Source: Fulvimarina manganoxydans (GTDB lineage: Bacteria > Pseudomonadota > Alphaproteobacteria > Rhizobiales > Rhizobiaceae). Taken from it: 64,000 nt of DNA. How positions within the stretch are numbered: the first letter of the stretch is position 1; each line of letters begins with the position of its first letter. Below, one piece after another: positions 45,281-54,678 of this stretch. Where the stretch lies: the NCBI RefSeq assembly GCF_900176465.1, contig NZ_FWXR01000010.1, positions 86,015 through 150,014 of the forward strand. Direction: 5' to 3'. The notes under the pieces are model-generated. The model saw only the letters and a program-made list of their open reading frames with translations, did no database searches and was not told where the DNA came from. The translations under genes and the position numbers were made by a program.

Positions 45281-47548
45281 ATGGGCTTTCGCATCAACAA
45301 GCTGACCAAACCCATTTTCCGTTGGGCCAAGGGCGTCATGCCGCCGATCTCGGAGACCGAGCGCGAGGCGATCGGCGCGGGCACGGTCTGGTTTGACGGC
45401 GAGCTGTTTACCGGCAATCCCGACTGGCAGAGCCTCGTCGATATGGCGCCGGCACGTCTGACACCGGAAGAGCAGGCCTTCCTGGACGGCCCGACCGCCG
45501 AGCTTTGCGGCATGATCGACGATTGGAAGATCGTCCACGAGGACCATGACCTGCCGCCGCAGGTCTGGGAATTCATGCGGACGAACAAGTTCTTCGGCAT
45601 GATCATCCCGAAGGAATATGGCGGTCTCGGATTCTCCAACACCGCCCATTCGGAAGTGGTGCGCAAGGTTTCGTCCTGTTCGGTGACGGCCGGCGTCACC
45701 GTCATGGTTCCCAATTCGCTTGGACCGGGCGAGCTAATGCTCCATTTCGGCACCAAGGAGCAGTGCGACTACTGGCTGCCGCGCCTCGCCGACGGCCGCG
45801 AAATCCCCTGCTTCGGCCTGACCTCGCCGGATGCCGGCTCGGATGCCGCCGCTATGCAGGATACGGGCATCGTCGAATATGGCCAGCATGAGGGCAAGGA
45901 AGTCCTCGGCATCCGCCTGAACTTCGAAAAGCGCTACATCACCCTCGGCCCGGTCGCGACCGTCATGGGTCTCGCCTTCAAGATGCGCGACCCGGAGAAC
46001 CATCTCGGCAAGGGCACCGATCTCGGAATCACCGTCGCCCTTCTCCCGACCTCGCATCCGGGCGTCGACCAGGGCGAGCGGCACATCCCGCTCTTCACCT
46101 ATTTCCAGAACGGTCCCCTGATCGGCCGCGATGTCTTCATTCCGATGGACTGGATTCTCGGCGGTCCCGAGCAGATCGGCAAGGGCTGGACGATGCTGAT
46201 GACGGCCCTCGCGGCTGGTCGCGGCATTTCGCTGCCCTCCCAGTCGGCCGCTTCGGCTGCGGTCTGCGCACGAACGGCCGGCGCCTATGCCCGCGTTCGC
46301 ACCCAGTTCAACGTGCCCATCGGCATGTTCGAAGGCATTCAGGGTCCGCTCGCCGAGATCGCCGCCCATTCCTATCAGATCGACGCGGCTCGCCGTCTGA
46401 CGGTCGCCGCCCTCGACGAGGGCCACAAGCCGTCGGTCATCTCGGCGATCATGAAGGCCCATGCCACCTATCGAATGCGCGAATGCATCGAGCGCTCGAT
46501 GGACATTCATGCCGGCAAGGCGATCATCGATGGTCCGAAGAACTATATGGCCGCGCAATATCGCGCCGTGCCGGTCGGGATCACGGTCGAGGGTGCGAAC
46601 ATCCTCACCCGAAGCCTGATGATCTTCGGCCAGGGCGCGATCCGGGCCCATCCCTTCATGCTGAGGGAGATGACGGCGCTCTCCGACACCGATCAGGAGC
46701 GCGGCCTGAAGAATTTCGACGACGCCTTCTGGTCCCATGTCGGCCATGCGGTGAAGAACTCGTTCCGCGCCTTCGCCCGGGGCTGGACCGGGGGTCTTGC
46801 GGCGCCGGCACCCAAGAAGGTGGCGCTGACGAGCCATTGGCGTCAGCTGTCGCGCTTCTCCTCGGCCTTCGCGCTTCTCGCCGATCTATCGCTCGCCACG
46901 CTCGGCGGCTCGCTGAAGCGGCGTGAGATGATCTCGGCTCGTCTCGGCGACATTCTCGCCGAACTCTATCTCCTCGCCGCAGCGCTGAAGCGCTTCGAGA
47001 CCGAGGGTCGGCCGGAGGCCGACAAGCCGATCGTCGAACTTGTCATGCAGAACGGCATCAACCGGATGGCGCTCGCCTTTGACGGCGTTCTCGACAATCT
47101 GCCGGCCCGTTGGGCGGCGAGCCTCGTGCGCTTCCTCGCCTTCCCGCTCGGCGTGCCCTATCAGCAGCCGGCCGACGATCTGGTGCGCGAAGTGGCCGAG
47201 GTTCTGATGCGGCCCTCGTCCCAGCGCGATCGCCTGACCGCCGACATCTATCTCGGCGAGCGTCATGACGCCCATCCGGTCCAGGATCTCGAACGCGCCT
47301 TCGAACTCGCCATCGAGGTCGAGCCGATCGAGAAGAAGATGCGCGAGGCCAAGATCCGCGATCCGAAGAAGGCCCTCGACCAGGGCGTCATCTCCGAGAC
47401 TGATCACAAGCGCCTGACCGACTACTTCGCGGCCAAGCGAAAGGTCGTCGAAGTCGACAGCTTCCCCATAAGCGAAGTCTCCCGCTTCGATGCGAACGAC
47501 GCCAGGGGTCGTGACATTCACACAACGCAACGCGAGGCAGCCGAGTAA
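45281..47548 (+). CDS. fadE: Acyl-CoA dehydrogenase, FadE type
   Basis: 755 residues, near E. coli FadE (814). Seen: CFGLTSPDAGSDAAAMQDTG for FAD binding, FEGIQGPLAEIAAHSYQIDA, IMKAHATYRMRECIERSMDI, and ITVEGANILTRSLMIFGQGA around the catalytic Glu; the C-terminal ~270 residues are the FadE-specific DUF1974 extension. First step of fatty-acid beta-oxidation. The chosen ATG follows AGGGAG; the open frame upstream is spurious. fadA starts in its stop codon (TAATG). Confidence 0.94.
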   Translation: MGFRINKLTKPIFRWAKGVMPPISETEREAIGAGTVWFDGELFTGNPDWQSLVDMAPARLTPEEQAFLDGPTAELCGMIDDWKIVHEDHDLPPQVWEFMRTNKFFGMIIPKEYGGLGFSNTAHSEVVRKVSSCSVTAGVTVMVPNSLGPGELMLHFGTKEQCDYWLPRLADGREIPCFGLTSPDAGSDAAAMQDTGIVEYGQHEGKEVLGIRLNFEKRYITLGPVATVMGLAFKMRDPENHLGKGTDLGITVALLPTSHPGVDQGERHIPLFTYFQNGPLIGRDVFIPMDWILGGPEQIGKGWTMLMTALAAGRGISLPSQSAASAAVCARTAGAYARVRTQFNVPIGMFEGIQGPLAEIAAHSYQIDAARRLTVAALDEGHKPSVISAIMKAHATYRMRECIERSMDIHAGKAIIDGPKNYMAAQYRAVPVGITVEGANILTRSLMIFGQGAIRAHPFMLREMTALSDTDQERGLKNFDDAFWSHVGHAVKNSFRAFARGWTGGLAAPAPKKVALTSHWRQLSRFSSAFALLADLSLATLGGSLKRREMISARLGDILAELYLLAAALKRFETEGRPEADKPIVELVMQNGINRMALAFDGVLDNLPARWAASLVRFLAFPLGVPYQQPADDLVREVAEVLMRPSSQRDRLTADIYLGERHDAHPVQDLERAFELAIEVEPIEKKMREAKIRDPKKALDQGVISETDHKRLTDYFAAKRKVVEVDSFPISEVSRFDANDARGRDIHTTQREAAE

Positions 47549-48831
47549 TGCCGAGACCGGTCTATATCGTCGACGGGGCGCGCACGCCGTTCATCAAGGC
47601 CCGTGGTAAGCCCGGGCCTTTTACCCCCGTCGATCTCGCCGTCCAGTGCGGGCGGCCGCTTCTTCTGCGTCAGCCCTTTCCGGTCAAGGCCATCGATCTG
47701 GTCATTCTGGGCTGCGTGAACGTGATTGCGGACGAGATGAACCCGGCGCGCGTCGCCGGGCTTCGTCTCGGCCTGTCGGACGAAACGCCGGCCTTCACGG
47801 TGCAGATCAATTGCGGGTCGGGCATGCAATCGCTCGACACCGCCTTCCGCTATATCGAGCGCGGCACGGCCGACATCGTGATGGCGGGCGGCGCCGAGGC
47901 GCTCAGCCACTCGCCGCTGGTTCTCCAGCGCGGCGCGGTGGACTGGTTCGCCGAGCTCAACCGGGCGCGTTCGCCCGGTGAGCGGCTCAAAGTCTTCTCC
48001 AAGCTCAAGCTGAACCATCTGAAGCCCTATGTCGGGCTGGAGCGCGGCCTCACCGATCCGATCACCGAACTTAATATGGGCCAGACAGCCGAAATCCTCG
48101 CCCATCTCTTCGGCATTTCCCGCCGCGAGGCCGACGCTTATGCGGCCGAGAGCCACAACCGGCTCGACCATGCGACCCGGGAAGGCTGGCTGAAGGGCGA
48201 GATGCTGCCCATGGTGGCGCGCGACGGTCAGGTTTTCGACCATGACGACGGCGTGCGTCCGGGCTCGACGGTCAAGTCTCTCAGCAAGCTGAAGCCCGCT
48301 TTCGAACGCCCCTATGGCAAGGTGACGCCCGGCAACGCCTCGCAGATCACCGACGGCGCTTCCTGGCTGATTCTCGCATCCGAGGAGGCCGTCTCCCAGC
48401 ATGGCCTGACGCCGCTCGCCCGTATCGTCGATTCCGATTGGGGCGGCCTCGATCCCTCGATCATGGGTCTCGGCCCCGTCACTTCCGTCGCGCCGATCCT
48501 CCGGCGCCAGGAAATGGCCGTCGCGGACGTCGATCTGTGGGAATTGAACGAGGCCTTCGCCACGCAGGTTCTGTCCTGTGTCGCCGCGCTCGACCAGCCG
48601 GATATCGCCGATGGCGTGCTGGGCCTCGATGGGCGCGGCGGACGGATCGAGCGCGACAAGCTGAATGTCGACGGTGGCGCCATCGCTTGCGGCCACCCCG
48701 TCGGCACCTCTGGCAACCGCATCACCCTGCATCTCGCCAACACGTTGAAGCGCCTCGGCAAGAAGCGTGGCATCGCCACCCAATGCATCGGCGGCGGCCT
48801 GGGCGGCGCCATGCTGCTGGAAGCGGCCTGA
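47548..48831 (+). CDS. fadA: Acetyl-CoA C-acyltransferase (thiolase)
   Basis: 427 residues. Catalytic Cys in QINCGSGMQSLD, His in CGHPVGTSGNR, and second Cys in QCIGGGLGGAML; start VYIVDGARTPFIKARG. Length and the CGHPVGTSGNR pattern resemble the FadI-type thiolase. Cleaves 3-ketoacyl-CoA in the last step of beta-oxidation. Translationally coupled to fadE. Confidence 0.93.
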   Translation: MPRPVYIVDGARTPFIKARGKPGPFTPVDLAVQCGRPLLLRQPFPVKAIDLVILGCVNVIADEMNPARVAGLRLGLSDETPAFTVQINCGSGMQSLDTAFRYIERGTADIVMAGGAEALSHSPLVLQRGAVDWFAELNRARSPGERLKVFSKLKLNHLKPYVGLERGLTDPITELNMGQTAEILAHLFGISRREADAYAAESHNRLDHATREGWLKGEMLPMVARDGQVFDHDDGVRPGSTVKSLSKLKPAFERPYGKVTPGNASQITDGASWLILASEEAVSQHGLTPLARIVDSDWGGLDPSIMGLGPVTSVAPILRRQEMAVADVDLWELNEAFATQVLSCVAALDQPDIADGVLGLDGRGGRIERDKLNVDGGAIACGHPVGTSGNRITLHLANTLKRLGKKRGIATQCIGGGLGGAMLLEAA

Positions 48832-48845
48832 GGTCAAGTTGAGCG

Positions 48846-49301
48846 GTGAAGACCCAATTTTTCATCGCCATTGTAGCAGCATTGATTGGAGCCTTCGTGG
48901 CTCCAATCGCGAATGATCTTTATCGCCTCGCTATCAATTCGGAGAACATCAAGAACGCAGCTAGTCAACTAACTTCAATTGAGGCTATTCCAGGTTTATT
49001 ACAATTTTTTATTGTAATTCTTGGTATATTCCTTTTTGTCCGCAAGCTTTTCGCCTCAGCGCTCAGGAGCATCGATAGAGATGTATACCTGTATTTTTTA
49101 GTATTTTTTGTGGCAACGCATGGCATCTCTGCACTTTTTCGCAATGCCATAGAAAAATCACTGAGTTCGGATGCGAACTTCTTTTCGATATTATTATCAT
49201 TCTTCAATTTAATGGTGTACGGATTTGCTGTCTTGGCATTTATATTGAAAATCACAAGAATTAGCGACGAGAAGACCGCCGGCGTCAGAACGCAAGGATA
49301 A
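48846..49301 (+). CDS. AT-rich membrane protein of unknown function, embedded in the fad operon
   Basis: 151 residues from a GTG start. About four membrane helices: an N-terminal one (FFIAIVAALIGAFVAPIA), then LLQFFIVILGIFLFVRKLF, VYLYFLVFFVATHGISALF and LSFFNLMVYGFAVLAFILK. Base composition is wholly unlike the operon: one 60-base line (48961-49020) has 17 G+C, 28 percent. It starts 14 bases after fadA and ends four bases before fadB. No family recognised. Looks recently acquired. Confidence 0.7.
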   Translation: MKTQFFIAIVAALIGAFVAPIANDLYRLAINSENIKNAASQLTSIEAIPGLLQFFIVILGIFLFVRKLFASALRSIDRDVYLYFLVFFVATHGISALFRNAIEKSLSSDANFFSILLSFFNLMVYGFAVLAFILKITRISDEKTAGVRTQG

Positions 49302-49305
49302 GACT

Positions 49306-51420
49306 ATGGGCAGAATGCTTTCCGCACTTTCCGGTCGCGCGCTCGAACTCGGGCCGGCGCGCTTTGCCGAACAGACCGGCAATTGGCGAGCCGAGATCGA
49401 CGACGACTACATCTATTGGCTGATCCTCGATTGCCCCGGCAAGTCGGTGAACACGATCGATCGCGGCGTGCTCGAAGAGCTGGGCCACCATGTCGACCAC
49501 ATCATCGACAAGAAGCCCTCGGCCGTCGTCATCCGATCGGCGAAGCCGGCGGGCTTTGCAGCCGGCGCCGACATCCGCCAGTTCGTGGGCGCGACCACCG
49601 GCGACATCACCGGAATGATCAAGGAAGCCCATCTGATCCTCGATCGGCTGGAGCAGGTCCAGGCCAAGACGATCGCCGTCCTGCACGGCCATTGTCTCGG
49701 CGGCGGCCTCGAGCTCGCGCTCGCATGCGACCGGCGCATCGCGGTGGCCGGGGCCTCACTCGGCTTTCCCGAAGTGATGCTGGGCCTGCATCCGGGCCTC
49801 GGCGGCACCTATCGCTCGACGATGAAGGCCGATCCGATCGAAGCCATGACCCTGATGCTGACCGGCAAGTCGATCTCCGCCCGCCGGGCCAAATCGATCG
49901 GCCTGGTCGATGCCGTCTGCGAGGAGCGCCATGTGCGCGCTGCCGTCGAGGCGGCGCTCTATGGCGATATCGGCCGTGAGCCGGACCTGAAGACCAAGGC
50001 CTTCTCGCTAAAGCCCGCGCGCAGCTTCGCGGCCCGGCAGATGCGCAAGAAGACCAAGGAGAAGGCGCCCAAGGCGCAATATCCAGCGCCTTATGCCCTG
50101 ATCGACCTGTGGGAGGAGCATGGCGGCTCCCGGTCGTCTATGCAGAAGGCCGAGATGGAGAGCTTTGCCAAGCTCATCGAGACAGACACCTCGCGCAATC
50201 TCGTCCGGGTCTTCTTCCTGCGTGAGAAGATGCGCGGCCTGCGCAGCGGCAAGTCGGGCGTGTCCCATGTCCATGTGATCGGTGCCGGCGCCATGGGCGG
50301 CGAGATCGCCGCCTGGGCCGCCAAGCAGGGCTTCCGCGTCACCCTCGCCGATGTGGCGCTAAAGCCCATGGGCCGAGCAATCAAGGCGGCATCGAAGATG
50401 CTGCAGGCAACGCTGAAGGATTCGATCAAGGTCCGCGATGCGCTCGACCGGCTGATCCCCGATGTGGACGGTCTCGGCGCGTCCCACGCCGACATCGTCA
50501 TCGAGGCGGTGCCGGAGAAGCTCGACCTGAAGCGCAAGATCTACGCCGATATCGAGCCCAAGCTGAAGGACGGGGCGATCCTCGCCACCAACACCTCGGC
50601 GCTGCCCCTGAACGATCTCGCCGAGGGTCTCTCCGATCCCTCGCGCTTTGTCGGGCTCCACTTCTTCAACCCGGTCTCGCGCATGCAACTGATCGAGATC
50701 GTCTCACACGACCGTGTGGCGCCGGAGACGGCGCAGCGGGCGACCGATTTCGCGGTGGAGCTCTCGCGCCTGCCGACGCCGGTCAAGTCCGCGCCCGGCT
50801 TCCTCGTCAACCGCGCCCTCGTTCCATATATGTCCGAAGCGATTCTGATGGTCGACGAAGGTATTCCGAAGGAGCGCATCGATCACCGCGCCGAGGAATT
50901 CGGCATGCCGATGGGCCCGGTCGAACTGTCCGATCAGGTCGGTCTGGACATCGCCCTCGATGTGGCGACCTCGCTCGCCGAGCGACTGGACCAGCCCTTC
51001 CCGCGCACGCCCGAATGGCTGCCAAAGATGGTCGAGGAGGGCAAGCTCGGTCGCAAGACTGGCGGGGGCCTCTATGAATTCGGGCCAGACGGCAAGCCAA
51101 AGAAGAAGCCGGTCGATGCGCTCAAGGACGACACCAAGGACGATCCCGATCTCCTCGATCGACTGATTCTTCCCATGCTGAACGCCGTCGTCGCTTGTCT
51201 GCGCGAAGGCGTCATCGAAGATGAGGACATGGCCGATGGCGCCATGATCTTCGGCACGGGCTTTGCGCCCTTCCGAGGCGGACCGATCCACTATGCGAGG
51301 ACACGCGGCATCGACGAGATCGTCGCCAAGCTCGAAAAGCTGAAGGACAAGCACGGTCCGCGCTTTACGCCCGATGCCGGCTGGGAGCAGCTGAAGACGG
51401 CCGAGCAGAAGGCCGCCTGA
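49306..51420 (+). CDS. fadB: Fatty acid oxidation multifunctional enzyme (enoyl-CoA hydratase / 3-hydroxyacyl-CoA dehydrogenase)
   Basis: 704 residues. N-terminal hydratase with ADIRQFVG, the two catalytic Glu regions GGGLELALACDRRI and LGFPEVMLGLHPGLGGT; then the NAD site VIGAGAMGGEIAAWAAKQGF and the catalytic His of LHFFNPVSRMQLIEIV, and the C-terminal dehydrogenase domain. Could equally be called fadJ. AAGGA before the ATG; a second Met three codons on is an alternative. Ends in a strong bidirectional terminator. Confidence 0.95.
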   Translation: MGRMLSALSGRALELGPARFAEQTGNWRAEIDDDYIYWLILDCPGKSVNTIDRGVLEELGHHVDHIIDKKPSAVVIRSAKPAGFAAGADIRQFVGATTGDITGMIKEAHLILDRLEQVQAKTIAVLHGHCLGGGLELALACDRRIAVAGASLGFPEVMLGLHPGLGGTYRSTMKADPIEAMTLMLTGKSISARRAKSIGLVDAVCEERHVRAAVEAALYGDIGREPDLKTKAFSLKPARSFAARQMRKKTKEKAPKAQYPAPYALIDLWEEHGGSRSSMQKAEMESFAKLIETDTSRNLVRVFFLREKMRGLRSGKSGVSHVHVIGAGAMGGEIAAWAAKQGFRVTLADVALKPMGRAIKAASKMLQATLKDSIKVRDALDRLIPDVDGLGASHADIVIEAVPEKLDLKRKIYADIEPKLKDGAILATNTSALPLNDLAEGLSDPSRFVGLHFFNPVSRMQLIEIVSHDRVAPETAQRATDFAVELSRLPTPVKSAPGFLVNRALVPYMSEAILMVDEGIPKERIDHRAEEFGMPMGPVELSDQVGLDIALDVATSLAERLDQPFPRTPEWLPKMVEEGKLGRKTGGGLYEFGPDGKPKKKPVDALKDDTKDDPDLLDRLILPMLNAVVACLREGVIEDEDMADGAMIFGTGFAPFRGGPIHYARTRGIDEIVAKLEKLKDKHGPRFTPDAGWEQLKTAEQKAA

Positions 51421-51507
51421 CCCTCTGAAGAGGCGAATGATCTCGCGACCCATCCCTTTCGTAGCCAGGTGGTGGGACGCGACCTCCAGGCCCCTTCGCT
51501 TCGAATA

Positions 51508-51541
51508 AAAACACCCGGCGTCGAGAGACGCCGGGTGTTTT
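51508..51541. terminator. Strong bidirectional terminator between fadB and ohr
   Basis: A 15-bp stem with a GAGA loop (core ACACCCGGCGTC / GACGCCGGGTGT) flanked by A and T tracts; serves both converging genes. Confidence 0.92.
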
Positions 51542-51576
51542 GTTTGCGCACATTGAAGAAGGCATTCCCGCCTCTT

Positions 51577-51999
51577 TCATTCGACGACCTTCACCGTCAC
51601 GTCGATATTCCCACGGATCGCGCGGGAATAGGGGCAGACCTCTTCATGGGCGATACGCGTGAACTCCTCGATCTCAGCCCGTTCGCGACCTGGTGCGCTG
51701 ACCTCCAGGGTCACGCTCAGGCGGAAAAACCCATCCTCCTCGCGCCCGATTCCCACATGGGCGGTGACGGTCGACTCCTTCAAAGGCGACTTCTTCTCGC
51801 GAGCAACCCGCATCAGGGCATTCTCGAAACAGGCCGAGTAACCGGCTGCAAAAAGTTGCTCCGGATTGGTCGCATCGCCACCCGGACCGCCGAGCTCCTT
51901 TGGATAAGCCAGCGCGAGATCGAGAACCCCATCCGACGAGCGCACATGCCCCGCCCGTCCGCCCTTAGCCGTGGCGCTTGCTGTGTAAAGAATGTCCAT
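51577..51999 (-). CDS. ohr: Organic hydroperoxide resistance protein Ohr
   Basis: 140 residues. OsmC-fold peroxidase with both redox cysteines: YSACFENAL and EEVCPYSRA. Reduces organic hydroperoxides using lipoylated partners. AGGAG is three bases from the Met at 52002 and six from the one at 51999; the latter is the better start. An OhrR gene, usual neighbour, is absent, but a strong inverted repeat lies about 250 bases upstream. Confidence 0.95.
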   Translation of the reverse strand: MDILYTASATAKGGRAGHVRSSDGVLDLALAYPKELGGPGGDATNPEQLFAAGYSACFENALMRVAREKKSPLKESTVTAHVGIGREEDGFFRLSVTLEVSAPGRERAEIEEFTRIAHEEVCPYSRAIRGNIDVTVKVVE

Positions 52000-52592
52000 C
52001 ATCGTCTCCTGATCATACGAGCGATCACGGTCGCGCCAATTAGCTCACGCGCGAACCATATCGTTAGAAGATAACGCAGGACCGGATTTCGCAAGGCATT
52101 CCCAGGTCGAATCGGCGCTGACGAGACGGCTCGCTCGAGCCTCTTCAACGAAGCTGCCAAGACCCCAAGCGCCGACTCTTCTCCGCAAAGCCTCTTGAGA
52201 AACCCCAAGGACGAACGGTCCGAGGCGGATCGCCGCCGCGCCGAAATAAAATCGATTAGACTAATCGATTTATATACTTCACCCCTCCGGGAGACGTCTT
52301 GTCCCAGCGGATTTTTGTAAATATTGCTCCCCATAGGCCCTCATCGAATGTCAGTCTCATGACTGAAATCATGAAAATACGGTTAACGGTCCGAGACGCC
52401 GAAAACCGACATTTGCATAAGGGTTTAGGAGGACAAGCCTCGTCGGCGCACCCTCTGTCGCGGCTTTCGGCGGTCATTTACCCGTCGCAAGCGGCGGTGA
52501 TTTCAGCCAAGATGGTCTTGGCCGGCTATCGGGCGGAAACCTTTCGGTTGGTCTCCGCGTTCTTAAGTATCGTCCAATTCGGGAGAGTATTG
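52000..52592. other. Long divergent region between ohr and a small conserved gene
   Basis: About 590 bases, AT-richer around 52240-52410, with a perfect inverted repeat at 52249-52271. Frames on both strands cross it but show no recognisable protein; in particular no MarR/OhrR motif. Confidence 0.5.
52249..52271. promoter_or_regulatory. Perfect inverted repeat, candidate MarR/OhrR-type operator
   Basis: AAATCGATTA, GAC, TAATCGATTT: 10-bp perfect arms. Size and AT-rich symmetry fit a MarR-family binding site in the ohr upstream region. Confidence 0.55.
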
Positions 52593-52823
52593 ATGACCCC
52601 GCAGACCCAAGCGATCCGCGTCCGCACCGACAAACTGCCCGATGGTTCCTGGACTTGGTCTCTGGTCGGACCACAAGGCGATGCGATCAAGTCGGGCCGT
52701 TCGGTGTTTATGACGCGCGAGATGGCCGAGCAGACCGGCGTGAAGCAGGCCCAACTCGAGCAGATGGCCCAGCAGCTCGCGCCAATGGCCATCAATGGCC
52801 GTCAGGGCATCGCGCGCCGCTGA
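52593..52823 (+). CDS. Small conserved-looking hypothetical protein
   Basis: 76 residues, GGGAGAG before the ATG. Soluble: AIRVRTDKLPDGSWTWSLVG, then GRSVFMTREMAEQTGVKQAQ and a Gln/Met-rich helix. No family recognised, but codon use is normal and the ribosome site good. Followed by a hairpin. The larger in-frame extension upstream is not supported. Confidence 0.6.
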   Translation: MTPQTQAIRVRTDKLPDGSWTWSLVGPQGDAIKSGRSVFMTREMAEQTGVKQAQLEQMAQQLAPMAINGRQGIARR

Positions 52824-52882
52824 GCGTGACCGGCGAGCGGCCCCTTGAGCCCTCGCCTTCATCTCCGTCAGATTGTTCAATG

Positions 52883-52904
52883 CGAGCGGCTCAAAGGCCG
52901 CTCG
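52883..52904 (+). terminator. Hairpin after the small protein
   Basis: CGAGCGGC and GCCGCTCG, 6-base loop, then TTGTCGTT. Confidence 0.45.
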
Positions 52905-52940
52905 TTGTCGTTGGATAACCGGCCACAGGCGAGCGCGGCT

Positions 52941-54473
52941 CTACCGTCCCTCGTTTTCCGTGCGCTTTTCGCCCTCCTCGCGCTCACCGATCGAGGTCGG
53001 AAGGGTGATCTCGAAGCGCGCACCGGGCGCATCGAGATTGGCAAGGTCGATCCGTCCGCCATGGGCTTCGACGATCTCAGCCGCGATCGCAAGGCCGAGC
53101 CCCGTTCCGCCGGACCGGGCCGAGCCACGGAAGGCCTGGAAGAGGTTTTCCCGCGCCTTGGTCGGCAGCCCCGGCCCCGTGTCCTCCACAAAGATCAGAA
53201 CCTCGCCTGAAGCCCTATCCTTCATGGATGGCTCGACGCCGATCGTCAGACGGCGCACGATCCCGATACCCTCCATCTCGTCGGACTGAAGCGCCTGGAC
53301 GGCGTTTCGGCAGAGATTGGTCAGGAGCCGATGGATCTGTTCGGGATCGACCGAGAGTTCGAAACCCTGAGGCACGGCATTGACGAATTCGATCTCGGCC
53401 TCCTCATTGCCGAGCGAGAGCAGATCGCGCACGTCACAGACGATCTGATGGAGGTCGACCTGCCACCGATTGGGCTTTGCTTCGACCGCGCGGCCATAGG
53501 CGAGCACCGACTGGGTATAATGCAGCGCGCGGTCGAGGCTTTTTAAAAGCATCGGCGCGATGCGCTGAACCCGTGGGTCCGGGAGCGTCGACAGACGGTC
53601 GGAGATCATCTGGGCGGAGGCCAGGATGTTTCGGAGATCGTGATTGATCTTGGATACGGCGAGGCCGAGATCGGCGAGATGCCGCTGCTCGCGCAAGGTC
53701 TCGGCCAACCGCGTCTGCATGGCGGCGAGCTCGCGCTCCGCGATCCCGATTTCGTCATCGCGGAATGAGGGCTTGATGATCCGGTTCGGATCGGAGGGGC
53801 GCTCTCCAAAACGTAGCATCGCCGTCGTCAGGCGCTGGATGGGGCGGATGAGGATGGCGCGCAGGAAAGCCCAAAGGCACAGACCGGCGATCGCCGCCAC
53901 GACCAAGGACAGGAAGAAGATGTTGCGCGAATAGACGAGCATGTCGCGCCTAAGCTTCCCGTCTTCGAGCACCACCTCCATGCGGAAGCGTCCGTCGCCG
54001 ACGGGGCCAAGCACCCGCAGGGTCTGCTCACCGCCGGTGAAGAGCTCGGCGAAAGCGCGGCCGATCATGTCGATCGGCCCTTCCTCGTCCACGACGAGCG
54101 TCTCGTCGATTGCCGAAAGCGACGGATCGCGGGCGATCAGCCGCGTCGAGCCCCGGCCGCTGACGGCGATCAGCCTTGCATCCAGCGCCTCGAGAAGATC
54201 GGCCTGCTGATCGCTCGACAAAATGCCCTCGGCCGGGCTGAGGGTCGCGGGATCGTCAGGATCGGCTGAGGCAAGGCCCGCGACCGCCGCGGTCTCCAGT
54301 TTGTCCACCAGCCATTCATGCCGGAACCGGGCGATAGAGGGGACGAAGATCAGCACCTCGGCCAGCATGACGGCGAGCATGGTGAAGACGAGGAGACGCG
54401 CGGACAGGGAGCGATGCGCCCCCTCGGCCTCGCGCTCGCCCGTTTCGGCCGTCGCTGATTGCGTCCCCCGCAT
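52941..54473 (-). CDS. Orphan membrane sensor histidine kinase
   Basis: 510 residues. Two membrane helices (LLVFTMLAVMLAEVLIFVP; IFFLSLVVAAIAGLCLWAF) enclose a ~150-residue periplasmic domain; HAMP (RPIQRLTTAMLRFG); H-box with phospho-acceptor His in VSKINHDLRNILAS; HATPase with LLTNLCRNAVQAL, VEDTGPGLP and GGTGLGLAIAAEIV. The NHDLRN box is unusual against the common SHELRT. No response regulator is adjacent, so its partner is elsewhere. Signal unknown. Confidence 0.9.
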   Translation of the reverse strand: MRGTQSATAETGEREAEGAHRSLSARLLVFTMLAVMLAEVLIFVPSIARFRHEWLVDKLETAAVAGLASADPDDPATLSPAEGILSSDQQADLLEALDARLIAVSGRGSTRLIARDPSLSAIDETLVVDEEGPIDMIGRAFAELFTGGEQTLRVLGPVGDGRFRMEVVLEDGKLRRDMLVYSRNIFFLSLVVAAIAGLCLWAFLRAILIRPIQRLTTAMLRFGERPSDPNRIIKPSFRDDEIGIAERELAAMQTRLAETLREQRHLADLGLAVSKINHDLRNILASAQMISDRLSTLPDPRVQRIAPMLLKSLDRALHYTQSVLAYGRAVEAKPNRWQVDLHQIVCDVRDLLSLGNEEAEIEFVNAVPQGFELSVDPEQIHRLLTNLCRNAVQALQSDEMEGIGIVRRLTIGVEPSMKDRASGEVLIFVEDTGPGLPTKARENLFQAFRGSARSGGTGLGLAIAAEIVEAHGGRIDLANLDAPGARFEITLPTSIGEREEGEKRTENEGR

Positions 54474-54678
54474 CGTCTTGTCCCCGTTTCCGGCGATCGA
54501 AAGGCGCCCCTCGCCTCAAACCGCCGGCCTGCCGCATCTTAGATACAGAGCGCATCGCCGCTTTTCGAGCGCTCGGCACATCTCCATGCCGCCAATCGCC
54601 AAGTCCGAACCACCCGCCGCGGCCCCTTTCCGCGTCTTGGATGCCTCAACGACCGACCCGTGACACAACCTCGCCCCG

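Noticed and set aside
51999..52334. Minus-strand frame directly upstream of ohr, considered as ohrR
   Set aside because: Shows no MarR winged-helix motif, and the perfect inverted repeat falls inside it; more likely non-coding.
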